Source of the DNA: CAYPTB01 sp964413535
Lineage (GTDB): Bacteria; Planctomycetota; UBA1135; GCA-002686595
Assembly: GCA_964413535.1 (NCBI GenBank)
Contig: CAYPTB010000007.1
Coordinates: 186,001 to 250,000 of the forward strand
DNA: 64,000 bases
Reading direction: 5' to 3'
Shown here: positions 1 through 7,792 of the stretch, piece by piece
Layout: each line of letters begins with the position of its first letter
Numbering within the stretch: position 1 is the first letter of the stretch
Translations under genes and position numbers: made by a program
Notes under the pieces: generated by a model
The model's input: the letters and a program-made list of their open reading frames with translations, nothing else
The model's database searches: none
What the model was told of the DNA's origin: nothing

Positions 1-1569
1 AGCCACCAGTTCATGCACCTGCTCACGAAGAAGACGCAACAGAGACCTCCGACGTGGCTGAACGAGGGTACGGCTTCGTACTTCGAGGGCTGCGAGCTCC
101 AGGCGGACGGCAGCATCGTCAAGAACAAGCCGGCCCTCGGCCGCATCCGAGAGTGGGAGGGCTACGAGGCCGGCGACGAGCGTCATTCCCTCGAAGACCT
201 CGTCACTTGCGCGCACCGAGACTACGACGTGACCTTCTATTCCTATGGTTGGTCGCTCGTCTACTTCTTGAACAACTACGAGAACGCGGCGGGAGAGCTC
301 GTCTACCGCCAGCCCTATCTCGACTACTTGAACTCGTACACGAAGAAGGGACCCAGGGACGAGGAGGCTCGGCTCGACGAATCCCTGCGGCGTGCGAAGG
401 AGTACTTCGTCGACGGGGTCGGCGACCCCGAGGTCGGGAACTGGGACGCGTTCGAAAACCGCTGGCGCACGTTCGTCCGCGCCGTGGTCGCCGACACGAA
501 GAAGGGCGAGGACTTCGCGCAGGACCTGCAGGAGCGGTGCCGCGCCTATCTCGACCGGCGTGACTTCGAGCGCGCTCTGATCCTCGCGGAGCAAGCGGAC
601 GACAGGCGCCCCCAGGATCTCGAGACGTTCCGACTGCTCGCGCTCGCGAACGAGGGCTTGGGTCGCGCGGATGTGGCCGCGTTCTGGATGACGCGTCACT
701 GGGAGCTCGCGTGGTGCGCGGGCGACCAGGACCTCGCCGATCAGGCCGAGAAGTGGCTCGCGGACAAGGAGTCCGGCCACGTCGTGCAACTGTACTGCAA
801 CGCGACGCGTGCGATGGTCTCGGCGACCGAGGCCGACATGCGCGCGAGCGCCGAGGCGGGATATCCGACTCTCGCTTTGCTGTTCGCGTCGCACGCTCTA
901 CGCGCGCTCGGTCTCGCTCATCCCGTGCTCTCGAGCCTCCGCGCCAAGATGCAGTCCATGTGCAACGAGGACCTTCGGCTGTGGCAGCACGCTTTCGCCA
1001 AGGAAGCGACGTCCAACCAGAACTGGGACGGGATCGACGTCGTTCGCTACGAGCACGACGGCGTGATCGTCAACAATCCGAAGGAGTTCGGGTGGCCCGT
1101 CGAGCGAACCGAGCAGCCTTCCTTGCTGGCCATCGCCGCTCCCTTCGACGTCCGCGGTCACGTCCAAGTGGACGGCAAGGGCACCGCCTACTTGCTGTTC
1201 GGGATCGGGAGGAACGGTCGGGCGCGGGCACGGATCGCCTTCGACAGGGGCTCGGGGGCTCCGCTCGTGTCGATCCACAAGGTCGACGTCGAAGTCGACG
1301 GCGAGACGGGCAGCACGACCACCGTCTACGAGCCGGTCGCCGGCTCTCCGGTCGCGGATCAGGCGAAGATCCCCTTCGAAGTGCGCCTCCGCGCGGACGG
1401 AGGCGAGGTCGTGGTCGGGGAGACCCTCGTTCCCCTGCCCGCGGGATGGGACATGGATCGATTCGACGGAAGCCTTGCGCTCACCGTCGAAGACGGCAGC
1501 ATTGCCTTGTTCAGCGACATCGAGGTCAGACCCGGCGAGCCTTTCTGGCCCGTCGAGCCCGCCCAATGA
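1..1569 (+). CDS. Secreted zinc metallopeptidase-like protein, 5' end missing
   Basis: The reading frame is open from the first base, and the codons before the first ATG (13) read SHQF, so the gene begins outside the window. SHQFMHLL followed by PPTWLNEGTASYFEG matches the end of an HExxH zinc site plus the downstream glutamate helix of gluzincin peptidases (DUF1570/peptidase MA type). The intact version is seen in the next gene (HEAFHQ, then WFDEGLGDYY). The middle part looks like helical TPR-type repeats, and the last 150 residues look beta-rich. The next gene starts 58 bases downstream on the same strand and is a relative, so the two may be co-transcribed. The first zinc ligand lies off the window, so activity cannot be judged. 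The substrate is unknown. Confidence 0.7.
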   Translation, partial: SHQFMHLLTKKTQQRPPTWLNEGTASYFEGCELQADGSIVKNKPALGRIREWEGYEAGDERHSLEDLVTCAHRDYDVTFYSYGWSLVYFLNNYENAAGELVYRQPYLDYLNSYTKKGPRDEEARLDESLRRAKEYFVDGVGDPEVGNWDAFENRWRTFVRAVVADTKKGEDFAQDLQERCRAYLDRRDFERALILAEQADDRRPQDLETFRLLALANEGLGRADVAAFWMTRHWELAWCAGDQDLADQAEKWLADKESGHVVQLYCNATRAMVSATEADMRASAEAGYPTLALLFASHALRALGLAHPVLSSLRAKMQSMCNEDLRLWQHAFAKEATSNQNWDGIDVVRYEHDGVIVNNPKEFGWPVERTEQPSLLAIAAPFDVRGHVQVDGKGTAYLLFGIGRNGRARARIAFDRGSGAPLVSIHKVDVEVDGETGSTTTVYEPVAGSPVADQAKIPFEVRLRADGGEVVVGETLVPLPAGWDMDRFDGSLALTVEDGSIALFSDIEVRPGEPFWPVEPAQ

Positions 1570-1627
1570 GAAGAACGAGGGGACAGCGAGTCATCGACAG
1601 CAGCGCCGAAGGCGCCCGGACGCAGTG

Positions 1628-3250
1628 ATGAATGCAAACGAAGGATGGGGAAGGACCGCGCTGGCGCTCCTGATCGTGCTCGCGATCGGCGCACCGGTCG
1701 AAGCACAGCGCGTCAGCCGCGAGTACTACGACGATGCGCACAACGGCTACCGCTTCCGCGGGCCGGACGATTGGCGGAACATCCCTCCCCAGCCGAACGA
1801 ACTGGAGTTCGGGATCGTCTGCAAGATGGAAGGCGACGAGAAGCTGCTCACGGTGTCGGGGAAGACCTACTCGACCAAGCCCGAGCTCCTCGTCATCCTC
1901 TTCCGCGAGCACGAGGTCTCCACGGAGGAACCTACCGAGGGAGGTCTGCGGGACCGCGTCTCGAACGAGCGGAAGCGCATGGCGATCACGGATTTCCTGC
2001 CGAAATTCTTCGGAGGCTTGCGTGACCTGGACATGGCCAATCCGATCGACACGGGCACCGTCAAGGTTCAGAAGGACCTGGTCGGTCAGCGCAAGACGTG
2101 GAAGGGCTTCTCGGGCGTCATGGAGATGGTGATCGACACCTTCACGTTCCCCCTCGAGAAGGCGGACGTGTGCATGGTCTTCTGGATTCCGGAGGACCAC
2201 TACAAGAAGTGGGGCCGCGTGTTCGAGGGCTGCGCGAAGAGCTTCGAACGGACGGTGGGCACCGGACCCATCGAGGTCGTCCTGGACGGCTCCTACAAGA
2301 ACGCCCTCGCCTATCAAACGGAGGTCGTGGCCCGAACCCCCGGCTGGCGCGTGCTGCCCACCCCTTCGCAGAAGTACGTCGTCGTGACGTCGTCCACCAA
2401 CACCCGCTTCATCGACGAGGTGATCGACAGACTCGAGCTATCGCGCGCGCTGTTCGAGAAGGACTTCCCGGCGGACCACGCCCTCGAGCACATCTCCGTC
2501 GTTCGCATCTGCGGCACGGAAGAGGAGTTCCACAGCTACGGTGGCACGGGTAGTGGCGTCGGCGGATGGTTCAGTCCGAGGACGACCGAGCTCGTGCTCT
2601 TCGACTACAAGGACATCAACCGCAATGCGACCTACGCGGTGATGAGCCACGAAGCGTTCCACCAGTACTGCCACTTCCTGTTCGGCGAATCCGAAGCCCA
2701 CCGTTGGTTCGACGAAGGGCTCGGCGACTACTACGGGGGCGTGGAGTTCAAACAGGGACGCGCGGAGATCACCAAGAAGATGCCGGCGGGTTTCGATCGC
2801 TTGGGACCGATCAAGTCGATGGTCCAGACCGGCGACTATGCGCCGCTCAGGAAGCATCTGAACTACACCCACCAGGAATGGCAGAACCAGAAGCAGGGAT
2901 TCTCCTACGCGCAGTCCTGGTCGATCATCTACATGCTGCGTCAGGGCATGCTAGGCAACGTCTCGAACAAGGTCTGGAAGCCCGAGTACGCCAGCATCAT
3001 CCCGAACTACATGGCCGCCCTGCACGAGGGTCACAAGAAGGCCTATGCGGAGATCCTCGCGGAGAGGGAGGCCGAAGCGCAGGCCGAGGGCGAAGTGCTC
3101 GACGAGGAAGACCGGAAGATCGGCCGATTCGACCTGGAGCCCGAACGCAGGAAGCTGATCTGGAAGGAGGCGATGGATGCCTCGTGGGGCAAGGTGGACT
3201 TGCGCGAGTTCGAGGAGAACTGGCTGACCTACGTCAAGAAGCACCTGTAG
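1628..3250 (+). CDS. Exported gluzincin-like metallopeptidase
   Basis: 540 residues from ATG 1628. The open frame extends upstream to 1475, but the 51 extra residues are arginine-rich and overlap the previous gene, whereas the ATG at 1628 gives a clear signal peptide (hydrophobic residues 10-25 ending PVEAQ). A zinc-site motif HEAFH lies at residues 341-345 and the likely third ligand E363 in WFDEGLGDYYGG, the layout of DUF1570-type gluzincin peptidases. Residues 30-210 form a separate N-terminal domain of unknown type. The protein probably acts in the periplasm or outside the cell on an unknown substrate. It follows a related gene, suggesting a local duplication that has since diverged. Confidence 0.75.
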   Translation: MNANEGWGRTALALLIVLAIGAPVEAQRVSREYYDDAHNGYRFRGPDDWRNIPPQPNELEFGIVCKMEGDEKLLTVSGKTYSTKPELLVILFREHEVSTEEPTEGGLRDRVSNERKRMAITDFLPKFFGGLRDLDMANPIDTGTVKVQKDLVGQRKTWKGFSGVMEMVIDTFTFPLEKADVCMVFWIPEDHYKKWGRVFEGCAKSFERTVGTGPIEVVLDGSYKNALAYQTEVVARTPGWRVLPTPSQKYVVVTSSTNTRFIDEVIDRLELSRALFEKDFPADHALEHISVVRICGTEEEFHSYGGTGSGVGGWFSPRTTELVLFDYKDINRNATYAVMSHEAFHQYCHFLFGESEAHRWFDEGLGDYYGGVEFKQGRAEITKKMPAGFDRLGPIKSMVQTGDYAPLRKHLNYTHQEWQNQKQGFSYAQSWSIIYMLRQGMLGNVSNKVWKPEYASIIPNYMAALHEGHKKAYAEILAEREAEAQAEGEVLDEEDRKIGRFDLEPERRKLIWKEAMDASWGKVDLREFEENWLTYVKKHL

Positions 3251-3310
3251 CCTTGGCGCTCGGCCGTTCCCGTGCAGGGGGCTGCAGCGCGGCCCGGTGA
3301 ACGGCTGGTC

Positions 3311-4510
3311 ATGCAGACCCTCGCCCTGCTCGCGCTCCTCCACGTCGGCCCTCCGATCTGGTGCGAGCTCGCCATCGCAGAGGACCAGCTCGCCTTCGTT
3401 CTCTCGGGGGACGTCGAACCCCTACGGACGCTGCTCGGACTCGAGCAGGAACTCGCAGGTCCGCTCGACGCGGGCCGCCGCGCTTCCCTCACGCGGGCGG
3501 TCGAAGCCGCCGTGCGCGCCCAGCACTCCCTGCGCATCGACGGACGCGAGGTGGAGCTCGCGCTTCGCGAGCTCGAGCTCCCCGACGAGGGCGACGACCT
3601 CTTCCAGTTCGCCCACGCCCGCTTCGCCTGCGCGCTGAGCGAGCCGCCGCGCGACGTGGCGATCACCTGGCTCGCCTACGACGGCGCAGAGTGGAAGGGC
3701 GAGACGTTCCTCCCCCTGACGATCGTCGAACGCAGGCGAGTGGTGGCCACGATCGCGCTCCGTCCCGCAGAGCCCGAGTTCACTTGGCACGCGGGCGAAG
3801 GCTTCGCCGCCCGGCCCATCCGGGCCGTCGTCGTGGACGCGACCCGCTCGGTCCGCATCCCCGTGCTCGCGCTGTCAGTGGCTGCCGCCACGCTGATGGG
3901 CTACGTCCTCTTGTGGCGCCGGCGCACGGCGCGGGTCCAGGGCAGCGGCGCGGCTCTCGTCGGCCTGCTCGCGGCGGCCATGCTCGGAGACGTCGGTACG
4001 GTCGAGGTCCATTCCCCGCTGGCGAGTCGCGTCGCGCTCCCCGGCCCCGACCAAGCGCTCGCGATCTTCGAGACGCTGCACCGGAACGTCTACGACTCGT
4101 TCGGAGCGAGCTCGGAGGAGGAGATCTACGACCTGCTCTCCGTCAGCGTGGACGCGGAGTTGCTCGACGAGCTGTACGGCGAGGTGTACGAGAGCCTGAT
4201 CCTGCGCGAACAGGGCGGCGCGGTGTGCGGCATCGAGGCGGTCGAGGTGCTGGAGCGGGGCGGGCGCTTCCCGGAGGCCGAGGACGGTCCTGCGCGCTTC
4301 AGCGTCGACTGGAAGTGGCGGGTGCACGGGCTCGTCTCCCACTGGGGCCACGTCCACCGCCGCACGAACGAGTACGACGCACGCTACGAGGTGCGGCACG
4401 ACGGGAGGTCGTGGAAGATCGCCGGAGTCGACGTGCGCGAGCATCGCCGCCTCGACCTGCCCGATGCTCCCGCGGAGCTCGTGCCGACCCCCGGAGCGAC
4501 CGGGGGATGA
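3311..4510 (+). CDS. Membrane protein of unknown function linked to an ABC transporter
   Basis: 399 residues from ATG 3311, chosen over the ATG at 3272 because 3311 places a hydrophobic, signal-like segment (LALLALLHVG) at the N-terminus. There is an extracytoplasmic beta-rich domain to about residue 185, a membrane segment (VLALSVAAATLMGYVLLW), a short basic loop, and a second hydrophobic stretch (GAALVGLLAAAMLG). A soluble alpha/beta domain of about 150 residues follows. I do not recognise the family. Its stop overlaps the ATG of the ABC ATPase by 4 bases, so it is almost certainly made together with the transporter and may be an accessory or substrate-presenting subunit. Confidence 0.65.
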   Translation: MQTLALLALLHVGPPIWCELAIAEDQLAFVLSGDVEPLRTLLGLEQELAGPLDAGRRASLTRAVEAAVRAQHSLRIDGREVELALRELELPDEGDDLFQFAHARFACALSEPPRDVAITWLAYDGAEWKGETFLPLTIVERRRVVATIALRPAEPEFTWHAGEGFAARPIRAVVVDATRSVRIPVLALSVAAATLMGYVLLWRRRTARVQGSGAALVGLLAAAMLGDVGTVEVHSPLASRVALPGPDQALAIFETLHRNVYDSFGASSEEEIYDLLSVSVDAELLDELYGEVYESLILREQGGAVCGIEAVEVLERGGRFPEAEDGPARFSVDWKWRVHGLVSHWGHVHRRTNEYDARYEVRHDGRSWKIAGVDVREHRRLDLPDAPAELVPTPGATGG

Positions 4511-5229
4511 AGTCAGGGGTGGGCGATCGTCCGGCGGTCCAGCTCGAGCGCGTGCGTTTCCGCCACCCCGGCGGCGAGTTCGAGCTCGCGATCGACGCGC
4601 TCGCGATCGCCCCGGGCGAACGCGTCGCGATCGTCGGGCCGAGCGGATCGGGCAAGAGCACGCTGCTGCACCTCGCGGCCGGGATCCTGCACGCGGGCCG
4701 GGGCGCCGTGCGCTTCGAGGGCGTCGACTGGGCGCGCCTCTCCGACGCCGAGCGCCGGCGGCGGCGCATCGCGCGCATCGGACTCGTCTTCCAGGAGCTC
4801 GAGCTGCTCGACCACCTCACCGTGCGCGAGAACGTGTGCCTGCCGTACTTCGTGCACCCCGCTCTGCGGCGCACGGCAGAAGTCGACGCCTACGCCCTGG
4901 AGCTCGCGCGCTCGACGGGCATCGAGGCGCTCCTCGCGCGGCGCCCGCGCGCGCTGTCGCAGGGCGAGCGCCAGCGCGTCGCGATCTGCCGCGCGTTGGT
5001 GACGAGGCCCGCGCTCGTGCTCGCGGACGAGCCGACCGGCAACCTCGACGCGCAGACGGCGCGCCGCGCGCTCGACCTGCTCGTGGCCCAGGCGAGCTCG
5101 CGCGGAGCGACGCTCGTGATGGTGACGCACGATGCGGCGTTGCTCGGCGCCTTCGAGCGCGTGATCGACCTCGCGGAGCTTGCCGGCGCGGGCGGCGCGC
5201 TCGGCGTTCCGAAGGGACGCGCTCGGTGA
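4507..5229 (+). CDS. ABC transporter ATP-binding protein, LolD/MacB type
   Basis: 240 residues. Walker A GPSGSGKST begins at residue 44, the Q-loop VFQELELLDHLTV surrounds Q96, the signature is LSQGERQR from residue 150, and Walker B is VLADEPTGNLD from residue 171. The DEPTGNLD form and the short length are typical of ATPases that partner FtsX-like permeases (LolD, MacB, FtsE). The start overlaps the preceding gene by ATGA and the stop overlaps the permease by GTGA, so three genes are translationally coupled. The system probably moves a lipid or envelope component, or drives an envelope process, rather than importing a solute. The cargo is not evident. Confidence 0.9.
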   Translation: MKSGVGDRPAVQLERVRFRHPGGEFELAIDALAIAPGERVAIVGPSGSGKSTLLHLAAGILHAGRGAVRFEGVDWARLSDAERRRRRIARIGLVFQELELLDHLTVRENVCLPYFVHPALRRTAEVDAYALELARSTGIEALLARRPRALSQGERQRVAICRALVTRPALVLADEPTGNLDAQTARRALDLLVAQASSRGATLVMVTHDAALLGAFERVIDLAELAGAGGALGVPKGRAR

Positions 5230-6395
5230 GGTCGACCCTGCTCCTCGCCTGGCGTCACCTCGCGCACCACGCGGGCCAGAGCGCGCTCCTCGCCGCCTGC
5301 GTGGCGCTCGCCTTCCTGCTCCCGATCGCCGTGGCCCGGCTCGTGGACGTCTTCGGAGCGAACCTGATCGCGCGCGCGGAGGCGACGCCGCTCGTCGTCG
5401 GCGCGCCGGGCAGCCGCTACGACCTCGTCTTGAATGCGCTCTACTTCCAGGGCCGCGTGCCACGGCCGACGACGCGCGCGGAGGCCGACGCGATCGCGGA
5501 GAGCGGGCTCGCGCTCTCGATCCCGCTTCTCGTGCGCCACCGTGCGCAGGACTTCCCGCTCGTCGGTACCTCGCACGACTACTTCGCGTTCCGCGCGCTC
5601 GACTTCGCCGAGGGAGGACCTCCGCTCCTGCTCGGGGAGGCGGTGATCGGCGCGCGCGTCGCGCGCGAGCTCGGGGTCGGCGTCGGCGGCGCGGTGCTCA
5701 CCGATCAGGGGAGCCTCTACGACCTCTCGCTCGGCTACCCGCTGAAGCTCTCGGTCGTGGGCGTGTTGCGCGAGAGCGGGAGCGCGGACGACTCGGCCGT
5801 GCTGTGCGACGTGAAGACCGCCTGGATCGTCGAGGGCATCGGCCACGGCCACGTCGCGGCGGAGGAGGAGTCGGACGCGCGCGTCCTCGCGCGCAAGGAC
5901 GGCGAGGTCGTGCTCGGCGCCGCGACCCTCGAGTACACCGAGATCACGCCCGACAACATCGGCACGTTCCACTTCCACGGCGAGGCGGGGGACTTCCCCC
6001 TCACCGCCATCCTCGTCGTCCCGCACGACGCGAAGGGCGAAACGATCCTCAAGGGCCGCTACCGCGTCTCCGAGACGGCGCAACTGCTCGTCCCGCGCGA
6101 AGTGATCGACGAGCTCCTGGGCTTCGTCCTGCGTTTGAAGACGTTCTTCGACGCGAACGCCGTCCTCGTGGCATTCTCGACCGCCCTGTTCCTCGTCCTG
6201 CTCGTGCTCTTGACGATTCGCGTGCGCGCGCGCGAGATCGAAACGCTCTCGAAGCTCGGCTGCGCGCGCCTCACCGTCGCAAAACTCCTCGCGACCGAGC
6301 TCGCGCTCGTCGTCTCCGCGGGCCTGCTCGCCGCCGTCGCCCTCGGAACGCTCGTCGCGCGGATCCTCGCCTACGGTCTCGGAGTGCACGGCTGA
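5226..6395 (+). CDS. FtsX-like ABC transporter permease, possibly lacking the last membrane helix
   Basis: 389 residues from GTG 5226, which overlaps the ATPase stop as GTGA. TM1 lies at about residues 18-40 (ALLAACVALAFLLPIAVARL). A periplasmic MacB-like core domain follows, then TM2 (LVAFSTALFLVLLVLLTIRV), a cytoplasmic AREIETLSKLG coupling helix, and TM3 (ALVVSAGLLAAVALGTLVA). FtsX/MacB permeases usually end with a fourth helix. Here the protein stops nine residues after TM3. No in-frame continuation exists, and a toxin-antitoxin pair begins 30 bases downstream on the other strand. It is either a naturally short form or one trimmed at its 3' end. Confidence 0.85.
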   Translation: MRSTLLLAWRHLAHHAGQSALLAACVALAFLLPIAVARLVDVFGANLIARAEATPLVVGAPGSRYDLVLNALYFQGRVPRPTTRAEADAIAESGLALSIPLLVRHRAQDFPLVGTSHDYFAFRALDFAEGGPPLLLGEAVIGARVARELGVGVGGAVLTDQGSLYDLSLGYPLKLSVVGVLRESGSADDSAVLCDVKTAWIVEGIGHGHVAAEEESDARVLARKDGEVVLGAATLEYTEITPDNIGTFHFHGEAGDFPLTAILVVPHDAKGETILKGRYRVSETAQLLVPREVIDELLGFVLRLKTFFDANAVLVAFSTALFLVLLVLLTIRVRAREIETLSKLGCARLTVAKLLATELALVVSAGLLAAVALGTLVARILAYGLGVHG

Positions 6396-6425
6396 GAGCA
6401 CTCGAAGGGACCTGTGTGGACGCCC

Positions 6426-6758
6426 TCACGGAATCGCGGTTTCCGCAACGCGAAGATGCTTGCGGATCTCCTCGGGGTCGCGTGCTCCGTGGACGATGCT
6501 CACCACAGTCAGTGGATTCACGATGGGTACGAACACGACGAGGTAGGCGTGAACGTTCCAGAATCGCACGTCTGGATCATCGGCGAGGTCATTGCGTCTG
6601 TGGCCGATGCCGGGTCGGTCTGCGAGCAATTGGAAGTTGCGGCGGAACTCGCGTACGACCCGGTCGGCGGCTGCCGCGCCGCCTTCCTCCGCGATGAAGT
6701 CCACGATCTCGACGAGGTCTTGCTTTGCTTGCGCGGTGAGGTCGTAGCGGGCAATCAT
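6426..6758 (-). CDS. ParE/RelE-family toxin
   Basis: 110 residues from ATG 6758. The longer open frame to 6893 adds only arginine-rich residues overlapping the antitoxin. The sequence MIARYDLTAQAKQDLVEIVDFIAE, a central REFRRNFQLLADRPGIGHRR and the end VSIVHGARDPEEI follow the ParE/RelE toxin fold. Known relatives poison DNA gyrase (ParE) or cleave mRNA (RelE). The sequence alone favours ParE but does not settle it. The start codon overlaps the antitoxin stop by 4 bases (ATGA), the usual antitoxin-first order. Confidence 0.88.
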   Translation of the reverse strand: MIARYDLTAQAKQDLVEIVDFIAEEGGAAAADRVVREFRRNFQLLADRPGIGHRRNDLADDPDVRFWNVHAYLVVFVPIVNPLTVVSIVHGARDPEEIRKHLRVAETAIP

Positions 6759-7015
6759 GCGCCTTTGGTTCGTGGCCGGCGCTGGCGGAGGTTCTCGAGA
6801 ACTTCTTCCACGGCCTCTTCGCCGTCGACGACCTGGCCCGCGCGAAGTTGCTCCATTCCGATCGCAATCTTCCGCCGCGCTTCGGCTCGCCACTCCATCT
6901 CGTCCGCGAGGAGCCGCAGGCCCTCGCGAATCACTTCCGCTTCGGACAGGTAGCGCCCTTCGGCGACCTGTCGCTTCACGAAGTCTTCCTGCTGGGGGGT
7001 CAATCGAACGTTCAT
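6755..7015 (-). CDS. ParD-type ribbon-helix-helix antitoxin
   Basis: 86 residues. The N-terminus MNVRLTPQQEDFVKRQVAEGRYLSEAEVIREGLRLL carries the beta strand plus two helices of CopG/ParD ribbon-helix-helix proteins. The acidic C-terminal half (about residues 45-86) would wrap the toxin. Such antitoxins neutralise the toxin and repress their own promoter, so an operator is expected in the 123-base gap 7016-7138. I could not point to a convincing palindrome there. Confidence 0.88.
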   Translation of the reverse strand: MNVRLTPQQEDFVKRQVAEGRYLSEAEVIREGLRLLADEMEWRAEARRKIAIGMEQLRAGQVVDGEEAVEEVLENLRQRRPRTKGA

Positions 7016-7138
7016 GGGTTCAGCCTAGCCCGTGTATCCACATGTGGCCATCTTGGATACATCCGGCGCCTTTTGCCTCAGCTCGATTCAGCACCCAAGA
7101 CTCGATCGGCACGGCTATTAGGAGGACGGAAGGCGGTA

Positions 7139-7792
7139 TCAGCGGCGTCGGATCTGGAGCGACACGTGGCGGTCGGAGTCGATCGAGAGCTCCGCGTCGG
7201 CGAGGCCGGCTTGGTCGGCGACGGCGCGCAGCTCCTTGGGCGTGAGCGCCGCGCAGAGGCTCGCGCGGAAGAGCTCTTGCTGGTCGGGCGCGGCGTCGGC
7301 GGCGTGCAAGCCCACGAGCTCGAGCGCACGCTCGGGCGTCGCGGGGCGGAATAGGTCGCGGACGAGGAGCACGCCGTCGGGCTTCAGCACGCGCCGCGCC
7401 TCGCGCAGGAACGGAACGGGGTCGGGGATGTGGTGGAGGATCGTGTTGCTGAAGACGGTGTCGAAGGCGCCGTCCGCGAAGTCGAGGCCTTTCGCGTCGG
7501 CCAGGCGGAACTCGATGCGCGTTGCATGCGGCGAGCGCGTGCGGTGGCGCTCGGCATACGCGAGCATGTGGTGCGAGAGGTCGACGCCCACGACCGTGCA
7601 CTTCGCGATCGTGTCGCACACGAGCAGAGGGATGTGGCCGGGACCCGTGCCGAGGTCGAGCATGCGGCCGTGCGCACCCAGCTCGACCAAGCGCGCGACG
7701 AACGCGCGGTTGGGCTCGCTGTGGTCCATCGCGTCGTAGGACGACGCCTCCTCGGGCGTGTCCATCACCTCGGGCTCGAGGACGCGCTCCAT
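7139..7792 (-). CDS. Class I SAM-dependent methyltransferase
   Basis: 217 residues. The start ATG at 7792 overlaps the metH stop by one base (TGATG). Motif I is MLDLGTGPGHIPLL (from residue 44), the acidic motif II region VVGVDLSHHMLAYA, and the post-II motif FDTVFSNTILHHIPDP. This is a UbiE/Methyltransf_11-type fold. The substrate cannot be told from sequence. Being coupled to methionine synthase and an ArsR-methyltransferase regulator suggests a role tied to the methyl cycle. Confidence 0.85.
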   Translation of the reverse strand: MERVLEPEVMDTPEEASSYDAMDHSEPNRAFVARLVELGAHGRMLDLGTGPGHIPLLVCDTIAKCTVVGVDLSHHMLAYAERHRTRSPHATRIEFRLADAKGLDFADGAFDTVFSNTILHHIPDPVPFLREARRVLKPDGVLLVRDLFRPATPERALELVGLHAADAAPDQQELFRASLCAALTPKELRAVADQAGLADAELSIDSDRHVSLQIRRR

